This document shows, piece by piece, positions 1 to 6,230 of a stretch of 12,382 nucleotides of DNA. How positions within the stretch are numbered: the stretch's first letter is position 1; the number at the start of each line of letters is the position of its first letter. The notes beneath the pieces were generated by a model, which searched no databases, was not told where the DNA came from, and was given only the letters and a program-made list of their open reading frames with translations. A program made the translations under genes and the position numbers. The DNA is from Chloroflexi bacterium RBG_16_51_16 (GTDB taxonomy: Bacteria; Chloroflexota; Anaerolineae; Anaerolineales; Villigracilaceae), in assembly GCA_001796785.1 (NCBI GenBank), contig MGNL01000020.1, positions 6,572 to 18,953 of the forward strand. Reading direction: 5' to 3'.

Positions 1-558
1 CTTATCAAGGGCTGTATTTGGATCGGTAAGGAGGGAGAGAAGTGCCAGACGGAAATGGGACTCCGCATCCGCGCTTCCCGAGGCGATCCAACGATCAAGC
101 GCATCCCGCTCTGATGAATAATCACCAAGCATCCGATAGGCTCTAGCGATGTGTAAGTAGAGTTCGATGTGATTCGGATATTCTTCAAGACCTCTTTTCC
201 AAGTCTCCAAAGCATTTTTGACCTGTGACTTTGTGAGGTAAATCTCACCGAGTAAAGTCCATCCCACGGGAGTTAGCGCATGAGCCATGCGGACCGCGTC
301 GAGCCTGGTAAAAGATTTGTCGAAATCATTCGCATAAAACCAGGCGACGCCTGCCTGCTCCCAAACATCCAACCTCCACGGCATTTTCATGGCTGCCGAG
401 TCAAAGTGATCAGCCGCCTGAGCAAAGGCACCAGACTGAAATTCGATTTCCGCCAACTTGAGATCTGCACCAATGGAACCAAGGACTGGGAGTATTACAA
501 CTAATAGAATCCCGCCTACGACTAATAATGGTTGAAATTTACGAATCAGCCCTGACAT
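1..558 (-). CDS. Membrane-anchored tetratricopeptide-repeat protein, C-terminus cut by window edge
   Basis: The minus strand reads open from an ATG at 558 to the window edge, giving 186 residues with no stop, so the C-terminal part is missing. Residues 9-27 form one hydrophobic segment (LLVVGGILLVVILPVLG), a signal anchor or uncleaved signal peptide. From about residue 31 the protein is built of roughly 34-residue helical repeats with TPR spacing: small residues after the first helix (for example GAFAQAADHF, GDYSSERDAL) and a Pro near repeat ends (MPWRLD, YPNHIE). I count about five repeats. TPR proteins are protein-interaction scaffolds, and the partner cannot be read from sequence. A TGA stop lies directly before the ATG, and no in-frame upstream start exists before it. 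There is no Shine-Dalgarno; instead a TATAAT lies 6 nt upstream of the start. The gene is divergent from the sensor kinase. The TPR call is good; the function is unknown. Confidence 0.82.
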   Translation of the reverse strand, partial: MSGLIRKFQPLLVVGGILLVVILPVLGSIGADLKLAEIEFQSGAFAQAADHFDSAAMKMPWRLDVWEQAGVAWFYANDFDKSFTRLDAVRMAHALTPVGWTLLGEIYLTKSQVKNALETWKRGLEEYPNHIELYLHIARAYRMLGDYSSERDALDRWIASGSADAESHFRLALLSLLTDPNTALDK

Positions 559-564
559 TCAATT

Positions 565-570
565 ATTATA
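565..570 (-). promoter_or_regulatory. Candidate -10 box (TATAAT), probably giving a leaderless transcript of the TPR gene
   Basis: The minus strand has a consensus TATAAT with 6 nt (AATTGA) between it and the ATG at 558. Transcription usually starts about 7 nt after a -10 box, which would put +1 on the A of the start codon. I see no convincing -35 hexamer 16-18 bp upstream, and no Shine-Dalgarno fits in the gap. The promoter is inferred from one hexamer. Confidence 0.45.
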
Positions 571-677
571 GCCGGGCGAGCTAGACGCCTAATGGCTTGG
601 AAATGAGGGGTAATAATTAGGGTGTTTTTGACCACCATCATCCCACTCCCTCCCATACCATCTACACGAACAGGCAG

Positions 678-683
678 TATAAT
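678..683 (+). promoter_or_regulatory. Candidate -10 box (TATAAT) for the sensor kinase cassette
   Basis: A consensus TATAAT lies 33 nt before the kinase ATG on the plus strand, which would give a leader of roughly 27 nt. No clear -35 element lies 16-18 bp upstream (the bases there are near ATACCA). The upstream stretch 631-665 is pyrimidine-rich. The rest of the 559-716 divergent region holds only a weak GGCG/CGCC inverted repeat at 575-589. Confidence 0.35.
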
Positions 684-716
684 CTCGAAGGACTACTTAC
701 TCCAACAAGCCTGCCC

Positions 717-3098
717 ATGCTTGATTTAATTTCGCGTCTCACCGAATATCCAGGTAATTTTGCCTACTACCTCGTTCTGATCATTTCCATAGCAGGTGGG
801 TTGTATCTTTCTTACCGGAAATGGCGATCCGACCAAAATCTTCAAGCACGACGGGCCATGTTTGGCTTGATCATGCTACTGGCCGGTCTCTTGATACTCA
901 TGCTCGCTACCGGTTTCCAGAGTTCTCAAACCCAAGGGGCGCTCACCCGACTGCCACCGCTCGATCGGGCTTTCATACTATATAGCATCATATGGATCAT
1001 ATGGTTATGGGCTTTTCCAAACCAAAGCGGTATTGCGGATCTAGCCATGATCCTTTTCAGCCTGATGCTACTTTCGGCAGGCATTTTGAACGTGTTCCTG
1101 CGGAGCGTACAATTAAATACGTCCGATTTCAATAATTCAACAAATGATATCCTCTGGCAAGCCGCCAGCATCCTCAGCATCCTGTTTGGAATTTTCATTC
1201 TCGTTGTCCGCAAACCAGGCGGTTTCATTTACGGGATCTGCATGCTAGGGTTGTTACTCCTGGGACACACAGCGCATCTGATCGTCCAACCCGAGGGGAA
1301 CTTCTCGGGAATTTACAGGTTATTTCAACTCTCCGCCTTCACCATACTTCTGATCCTCCCAATGAGTTTCAGTCAACCAGCTATTGAACAGGTCGATGCG
1401 GAAAATGTCGAGTCAAATGTTGAATTGAAAGAACGTCCCGCGGTCAAACCAATAAAAAAATCCAAACTAAAAGCAACGGATGGTAGATCCATCCTGACCG
1501 AGCGCAGGAGATATAGCACAGATCCCAAGACGTTTACAACCATGCTCGCACTTGCCTCAGAGACCAATCCTGCAGGGATCAGCCAGGAGGTTCCGCGTGC
1601 AGTCGGTCAGGCAATGCTGGCTGATCTATGCTTTCTTTTACTGCTTCCAGAGAATAAAAACCAGCTGACCATCGCGGCAGGTTACGACCTGATCCGGGAG
1701 GAAATCCTGGAGAGCGGGACACTGAACAAATCTGCAATCCCCATGCTCAGCAACGCCATCCAACGCGGCAGACCTCTGCGCCTGCCAGCAGAAAGCACTT
1801 CCGTCGATCTTAAAGGACTGGGGGATCTTCTGGGTTTGAAAAATGCAGGCCACTTAATGAGTGTGCCCATCCAAAATACGAACAAGGTCGTAATCGGAGG
1901 TCTGCTACTCTTATCCCCCTACTCAGACCGGGTCTGGTCAGCAGATGACCAGACATTCCTCACGCATATTGCAACCGGTTTGGTTCCCATCTTACAACGA
2001 GCTCAACAGGCAACTCCCTCGGTCGAAAATACGGATGCGGTCGTGGAGCTAGAACACCAAAACCAGGAACTCACCAATGAGCTGGAATCTTTGCGCACGA
2101 AGGTGCTAGAGACAGACAGCCATTCGCGTGATTTTTCAGCCGTGATGATCGCCCAACAAAAAACACAGCAAGAGCTGGATGATCTCCGTAAGGAAAACCT
2201 TGAACTGCAGGCAAAAGCCCGCCAGCTTCCCTTGATGCAAAACCAATTAGGCGAAGAGCTCAATGCCGCGCTTAAGGAAAATACACAATTAAAGAACCAG
2301 CTAGCGTCGCTCGACCATATTAGTCTTGAACCCGGACCAATTAATCGCGGCGAACGAAATAAAGAGCAAACCGAAGTGATCGCCTCCCTAGCACAGGAGT
2401 TACGCCAGCCGATGTCGTCAGCAGTCGGTTACACAGACCTGCTGCTGGGAGAATCGGTCGGGATCCTGGGTGCATTACAGCGAAAATTCGTTGAGCGAAT
2501 CAAAGGTTCTATTGAAAAGATCAACAAGCTCCTGGATGACATGATCCAGGTTACGACGCTGGAAGTGGATCTGGTCGATCTCAAGACTGAACCCGTCGAT
2601 CTAAACCAGATCATCGACAACGCGATGTCCTATACCGCCACTCAGGTGAGGGAAAAGAATATTTCCATGCACCTCGACCTGCCGAAAAAAGTGGCTCCTG
2701 TATACGCTGACCGGGAAGCCCTGCAACAGATCCTGATCCATCTTCTACAAAACGCCGGATCAGCGTCAGCTGAAGAAGGTACGATCACATTAACGGTAAA
2801 AACCCAGCAGGAAAACGGTCAGGAGCAAGTATTAATTCAAGTGACTGACTCCGGTGGAGGCATTCCGGCTGAAGAGCTGCCGCGTGTGTTCACCCGCCTG
2901 TACCGGGCTGACAACGTATTAATCCAGGGAGTAGGTGACACCGGCGTTGGATTATCCATTGCCCGAACGCTGACCGAAGCGCAGAATGGCCGAATATGGG
3001 TGGACAGCGAGCCCGGTGTTGGCTCAACCTTTAGCGTATCATTACCGGTAACCGTACAACCTGAAAGCAAGCCAGCAAAAGCCAGGGGTGCAAGATGA
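717..3098 (+). CDS. Seven-TM GAF-domain sensor histidine kinase with Gln in place of the phospho-acceptor His
   Basis: This 793-residue protein has a membrane N-terminus with about seven hydrophobic segments (near 17-32, 47-66, 85-100, 107-127, 147-164, 169-190, 201-219). A basic linker, a GAF-like domain (about 268-430) and a Glu/Gln/Leu-rich coiled coil (about 440-532) follow. Next come a HisKA-like dimerisation domain (about 550-616) and an HATPase_c domain (about 625-778). The ATP-binding motifs look intact: N-box LLQNA with N679, G1 box DSGGGIP (711-717), F-box RVFTRLYRAD, and G2 box GDTGVGLSI (740-748). The H-box is unusual: it reads SLAQELRQPMSS, so the position of the autophosphorylated His is Gln560 (CAG, 2394-2396). 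The ATG at 717 is the only in-frame ATG upstream of codon 48 and has no nearby Shine-Dalgarno. The gene overlaps the LysM gene by 4 bp, implying coupling. No response regulator is adjacent. The domain call is strong; kinase activity is doubtful. Confidence 0.9.
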   Translation: MLDLISRLTEYPGNFAYYLVLIISIAGGLYLSYRKWRSDQNLQARRAMFGLIMLLAGLLILMLATGFQSSQTQGALTRLPPLDRAFILYSIIWIIWLWAFPNQSGIADLAMILFSLMLLSAGILNVFLRSVQLNTSDFNNSTNDILWQAASILSILFGIFILVVRKPGGFIYGICMLGLLLLGHTAHLIVQPEGNFSGIYRLFQLSAFTILLILPMSFSQPAIEQVDAENVESNVELKERPAVKPIKKSKLKATDGRSILTERRRYSTDPKTFTTMLALASETNPAGISQEVPRAVGQAMLADLCFLLLLPENKNQLTIAAGYDLIREEILESGTLNKSAIPMLSNAIQRGRPLRLPAESTSVDLKGLGDLLGLKNAGHLMSVPIQNTNKVVIGGLLLLSPYSDRVWSADDQTFLTHIATGLVPILQRAQQATPSVENTDAVVELEHQNQELTNELESLRTKVLETDSHSRDFSAVMIAQQKTQQELDDLRKENLELQAKARQLPLMQNQLGEELNAALKENTQLKNQLASLDHISLEPGPINRGERNKEQTEVIASLAQELRQPMSSAVGYTDLLLGESVGILGALQRKFVERIKGSIEKINKLLDDMIQVTTLEVDLVDLKTEPVDLNQIIDNAMSYTATQVREKNISMHLDLPKKVAPVYADREALQQILIHLLQNAGSASAEEGTITLTVKTQQENGQEQVLIQVTDSGGGIPAEELPRVFTRLYRADNVLIQGVGDTGVGLSIARTLTEAQNGRIWVDSEPGVGSTFSVSLPVTVQPESKPAKARGAR

Positions 3099-3694
3099 AT
3101 CAAACTCTTCGCGATCTTGGAACCGCAATATTCATCGCAGTTGTCGCTGCCGGCCTCGTACTAGGGGCGTTGGCGCTATCCCGCTCTGAAGGAGGAGGAA
3201 TCCAACAGATAAAGCCATCCGAAAGCGTCCTCACCGCCAACCTGCTAGTAACCCTCACTCAGCCATCACCCATATCAACGCCGACCTTCACTCTTGGATA
3301 TACACTCACCAACTCTTATTTCCAACCCACCACAGCCTATCAAGCAGCGACACAAGCTTATTCGACCCGGACTTATTCATCTGGAAACTGCGGCTCAACC
3401 TTTGGCTGGGTTGATTCATACATTGTTCAACCCGGTGACACGCTCTACCAAGTTGCTTCAATGCACTATACGACTGTTTCCGCCATGCAAAAAGCAAATT
3501 GCCTTGGCACGAGTACGAACATCTACACGGGGAACCGATTATGGGTCCCTTACCTTGCCACCAGAACACCAGAATATTATCTAACCTATTCTCCATACCC
3601 GACCGAACCTTTTACAGAGACTGTGCTGCCATTCACAGAGACATCCCTTCCATTTACAGTAACGCCAGTTGGAACCCAGTCTCCAGTTCCCTGA
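3095..3694 (+). CDS. Membrane-anchored LysM-domain protein
   Basis: This 199-residue protein has a short cytoplasmic start and one hydrophobic helix (about 10-29, AIFIAVVAAGLVLGALALS). There is no lipobox, so it is probably a signal anchor with the rest outside the membrane. A Ser/Thr/Pro-rich stretch (about 42-95) leads to one LysM domain (about 108-152), recognisable by YIVQPGDTLYQVA, the middle QKANCL and the end GNRLWVP. LysM domains bind N-acetylglucosamine-containing glycans such as peptidoglycan. Cys99 and Cys136 bracket the domain core and could form a disulfide. The tail (154-199) is rich in Thr and Pro and contains three 7-residue repeats. The start is well supported: AGGGG at 3084-3088 lies 6 nt before the ATG, which overlaps the kinase stop as ATGA. 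It lies between a sensor kinase and an LCP protein, which points to an envelope role. Confidence 0.85.
   Translation: MNQTLRDLGTAIFIAVVAAGLVLGALALSRSEGGGIQQIKPSESVLTANLLVTLTQPSPISTPTFTLGYTLTNSYFQPTTAYQAATQAYSTRTYSSGNCGSTFGWVDSYIVQPGDTLYQVASMHYTTVSAMQKANCLGTSTNIYTGNRLWVPYLATRTPEYYLTYSPYPTEPFTETVLPFTETSLPFTVTPVGTQSPVP
3608..3670 (+). repeat. Three 21-bp in-frame tandem repeats in the LysM protein tail
   Basis: Three consecutive 21-bp units (3608-3628, 3629-3649, 3650-3670) encode PFTETVL, PFTETSL and PFTVTPV. The first two are the closest and the third has drifted. They form part of a Thr/Pro-rich extracellular tail, of the kind often variable in length in surface proteins. Confidence 0.75.
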
Positions 3695-3718
3695 TAGAGC
3701 TTAGTTTAGATCCAGGCT

Positions 3719-5191
3719 ATGAAGACCCGTAATCGCCTACCATTTCTGGTTGGAGTAATTCAGGTCTGCCTATTAATTTCCTGTTCTCCAGTGAGGGGCA
3801 ATTCAACAGATCTACCCTTCATCCTTGTTACAACCGCACCGAACGCATCCCCAACACCCACTCCTTTTCAGCCTTCGTTCACAACTCCCACCCAGATCGA
3901 ATCTGAATTCATCCTTCCTACTGAAACCCCCTCACCTTTACCGACCCAACCGATCGCACCAACGGCAACCGTTGACCTGGCAACCCTATTTCCGACCTCC
4001 GCGGCGCCTCCTCCGGTTGATCCTGGATTACAACCCGAAGCACTCTCACCGTTAACCGACCAGGAAACAATCAATATTTTATTGATCGGCTCCGATCAAC
4101 GGTCGGGATTATCCTATCGGACGGACACCCTTGTCATCGCGATCATGTGGCCAAGCGAGGGGCAGGTCTCGCTCATATCCATTCCGCGTGACCTATGGAT
4201 CTATATTCCAACGGTCGGGATGCAGCGCATCAACACCGCGTATCAGAGCGGAGAGATCAACAGCTATCAAGGAGGAGGACCAGGGCTACTCAAAGATGCG
4301 ATCCAATATAACCTTGGCATACGGATCGACCATACCGCCATGGTCGACTTCGATGGCTTTAGACGGATCGTGGACACCCTGGGTGGGATCGACCTGCCGG
4401 TCTCGTGTGCGTATACGGACTGGCGGCTCATCGATCCGTCCTTCGACCCTTACGACGAAAATAATTGGTGGCTATATTCGGTAGGACCGGGTCAGATTCA
4501 CATGGATGGCGACCTGGCCCTGTGGTATGCGCGTTCACGATCGAAGTCGAGCGATTTTGATCGAGGCCGGCGCCAACAGGAGGTTCTGCGTGCGATCTTC
4601 ACCAAAGCGCTGCAGACTGAAACTTTCAGCAAGATCCCGCAGCTCTACCTGGATTTGTCACAGACGGTTGTCACCGACCTGGGGCTGAACGACCTGATCC
4701 ACATGGCACCCTACGCACTGAAATTGTCCAATGCAGACATTCGAGGTTATTACATCCGACCGCCGTATGTCAGCGCCTGGACGACTCCTGGCGGTGCGTC
4801 GGTCCAGCTCCCCAATGAAGCCTCTCTCACCCAATTGCTGGCTGAAGCGACAACTTTTTCGCCACGAGTGATCGAACGGGAGGCTATCCAAGTGGAGGTA
4901 CAGAACGGCAGCCAGGTCGAAGCTCTGGATACCCTGGCAGCTTTTCGTCTGAATTACGCAGGATACCAAACCAGACTCGCCCCGGCAGATAGAAGAGATT
5001 ACCTTTCTTCGGTAGTCATTGACCACACACCTGGACAGGATGCCGCAAAACGGGCAGCCATCCTCTTAACCCTGGGTTTGAATTCAGCAGACCAGATTTC
5101 TCTGCCGGATAGCTCAAGTACCATTTCATACCGGGTAATCCTTGGTGCAGACTATGATTCGTGCTTCAAGCCCGAAGAAATCCCTCATTAA
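3719..5191 (+). CDS. LytR-CpsA-Psr (LCP) family lipoprotein with C-terminal LytR_C domain
   Basis: This 490-residue protein starts with a signal peptide ending in a lipobox (LLIS before Cys22), so it is probably a lipoprotein; classical LCP proteins use a transmembrane helix instead. A Thr/Pro-rich linker (about 38-108) follows. The LCP domain (about 117-300) shows INILLIGSDQR, RTDT (134-137), SIPRDL (154-159), INTAY (171-175), DFDGFRRIVDTLGGIDL (210-226) and the basic motif YARSRS...DFDRGRRQQ (270-287). These include the Arg/Asp residues that bind the pyrophosphate of polyprenyl-linked substrate. Residues about 386-455 (IQVEVQNGSQV onward) resemble LytR_C. LCP enzymes move glycopolymers from polyprenyl carriers to the cell wall or to proteins outside the membrane. 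The gene begins 24 nt after the LysM stop on the same strand. No strong Shine-Dalgarno precedes the ATG, but the signal peptide supports this start. The family call is strong; the acceptor is unknown. Confidence 0.92.
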   Translation: MKTRNRLPFLVGVIQVCLLISCSPVRGNSTDLPFILVTTAPNASPTPTPFQPSFTTPTQIESEFILPTETPSPLPTQPIAPTATVDLATLFPTSAAPPPVDPGLQPEALSPLTDQETINILLIGSDQRSGLSYRTDTLVIAIMWPSEGQVSLISIPRDLWIYIPTVGMQRINTAYQSGEINSYQGGGPGLLKDAIQYNLGIRIDHTAMVDFDGFRRIVDTLGGIDLPVSCAYTDWRLIDPSFDPYDENNWWLYSVGPGQIHMDGDLALWYARSRSKSSDFDRGRRQQEVLRAIFTKALQTETFSKIPQLYLDLSQTVVTDLGLNDLIHMAPYALKLSNADIRGYYIRPPYVSAWTTPGGASVQLPNEASLTQLLAEATTFSPRVIEREAIQVEVQNGSQVEALDTLAAFRLNYAGYQTRLAPADRRDYLSSVVIDHTPGQDAAKRAAILLTLGLNSADQISLPDSSSTISYRVILGADYDSCFKPEEIPH

Positions 5192-5201
5192 TTTTTGGTT
5201 A

Positions 5202-5230
5202 TTGACTTTCTTAATAATATTAGTTAAACT
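5202..5230 (+). promoter_or_regulatory. Candidate sigma70-type promoter TTGACT-17-TAAACT
   Basis: TTGACT at 5202-5207 and TAAACT at 5225-5230 are separated by exactly 17 bp in an AT-rich stretch just after the LCP stop. Transcription from here would begin near 5237 and leave a leader of about 90 nt before the recombinase-like gene. The -10 box lies inside a direct repeat. The call rests on hexamers and spacing only. Confidence 0.5.
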
Positions 5231-5250
5231 ATACGCATAAACTATGCGCT
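5225..5250 (+). repeat. Two 13-bp direct repeats with an embedded palindrome, operator-like
   Basis: TAAACTATACGCA (5225-5237) is followed directly by TAAACTATGCGCT (5238-5250), matching at 11 of 13 positions. The junction creates a perfect inverted repeat, CGCATA-AAC-TATGCG (5234-5248). The element covers the candidate -10 box and start point, where a repressor would act. Function is inferred from position and symmetry. Confidence 0.55.
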
Positions 5251-5282
5251 AATCTAGAAACAACCAGATTCGGACACTTGGA

Positions 5283-5311
5283 TTGACAAAATATTTAAAT
5301 TTGTTCAATTA
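5283..5311 (+). promoter_or_regulatory. Possible second promoter: consensus TTGACA with a poor -10
   Basis: A perfect TTGACA sits at 5283-5288, 37 nt before the recombinase-like start. At 17 bp spacing the -10 would be CAATTA (5306-5311), a weak match. It would give a leader of only a few nucleotides. No Shine-Dalgarno is visible before the ATG at 5326. Confidence 0.25.
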
Positions 5312-5325
5312 ATCATCTTTATTAG

Positions 5326-6222
5326 ATGTCTACATCATCTCCGTCAGCTCATTTAACCTCAAAAACAACACTTCTACCCGCGATCAACGCCTGGGAAATC
5401 TATCTTTATGATCAAGGCAGATCACCGAATACCGTCAAGGCGTTCCTCTCCGATGTGCGCTTGCTTGCTCAATTCATTGCTCCAGATCGGAACCTGGAAT
5501 CCATAACAACTGAAGACTTGAATAACTTTTTCCATTGGATGGAAAATGAACGCGCCGTTCCATGCAGTCCCAAGACCCTGGCGCGCCGCATCACATCCAC
5601 AAAATCTTTTTTTCGCTGGCTAAATCAGTACGGAGTTCTGCTTATAGATCCTGCAGAGAAAGTCCTGCAACGCTCAGCCATAAGTCCCCTACCTCAGGTG
5701 CTCACGGAAAACGAATACCAGGCTGCGCTCCTGGCTGCAGACCGTCACCGCCGCGGCGGCAAGCCGGATGCACGACCTTATACCCTATTGAACCTGCTAT
5801 TGACGACCGGTGTGAAGAAGAGCGAATGCCTTGGAATCCACATCAATCATTTTGACTTGGATTCGAAGAACGGACCGATCGTGTTCATACGCTATGCCAG
5901 TCCAGCCAACCGCTACAAGGAACGGAAGCTCGAGCTGGATGAGGATTGGATCCCCGCTTACCGGGAATACATGGATCAATACAAACCCGTCGATCAACTG
6001 TTTCCGTGGTCACCGCGCCGGTTGGAATATCTCCTGGAGGATATTGGCGAGGAAGCGGGACTCGATAAACATCTTTCCTTTGATATCTGCCGGTGGACTA
6101 GCGCACTTCGTGATTATCAGTCAGGAATTGATCAGGATAAAATTAGGCAGAAATTGGGTGTCTCGAAGATCCAATGGCGGGAGATCCATCAAAAACTACG
6201 CCAATTGAACGGCGAATTATAA
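5326..6222 (+). CDS. Tyrosine-recombinase-like protein with a degenerate active site
   Basis: This 298-residue protein has the two-part layout and length of XerC/XerD-type recombinases. A core-binding domain (about 15-112; DQGRSPNTVKAFLSDVRLL, SPKTLARRITSTKSFFRWL) is followed by a catalytic-like domain (about 125-295; LLLTTGVKKSECLGIHINHF, NRYKERKLELDEDW). By eye the catalytic residues are mostly replaced: Arg I (TGLR) is Lys164; the box II HxxR is DICR, with Asp253 for His and Arg256 kept; the LGH motif is LGV (277-279); and the nucleophilic Tyr position is His288 (SKIQWREIHQKL). The central Lys (198 or 201) is present. It is full length with no frameshift. It is probably a DNA-binding protein that no longer cuts DNA, but alignment could move the Tyr assignment. 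Its stop lies 8 bp from the convergent tilS stop. Confidence 0.8.
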   Translation: MSTSSPSAHLTSKTTLLPAINAWEIYLYDQGRSPNTVKAFLSDVRLLAQFIAPDRNLESITTEDLNNFFHWMENERAVPCSPKTLARRITSTKSFFRWLNQYGVLLIDPAEKVLQRSAISPLPQVLTENEYQAALLAADRHRRGGKPDARPYTLLNLLLTTGVKKSECLGIHINHFDLDSKNGPIVFIRYASPANRYKERKLELDEDWIPAYREYMDQYKPVDQLFPWSPRRLEYLLEDIGEEAGLDKHLSFDICRWTSALRDYQSGIDQDKIRQKLGVSKIQWREIHQKLRQLNGEL

Positions 6223-6230
6223 ACTTTCGA

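Noticed and set aside
280..504. A 74-codon plus-strand frame at the left end
   Set aside because: The minus strand of the same region reads as a continuous TPR protein with a signal anchor, which is far better supported.
575..589. GGCG-7-CGCC inverted repeat near the TPR gene promoter
   Set aside because: A 4-bp stem is expected by chance and cannot be called an operator or terminator on its own.
4131..5026. Open frames of 117 and 122 codons overlapping the LCP gene on either strand
   Set aside because: Both are shadows of the LCP coding frame; their compositions (Arg/Ser-rich) are typical of out-of-frame reading.
5326..6222. Integrase as evidence of a genomic island or prophage
   Set aside because: The active site looks lost, there is no tRNA gene, attachment-site repeat or phage gene nearby, and the flanking genes are ordinary chromosomal ones.
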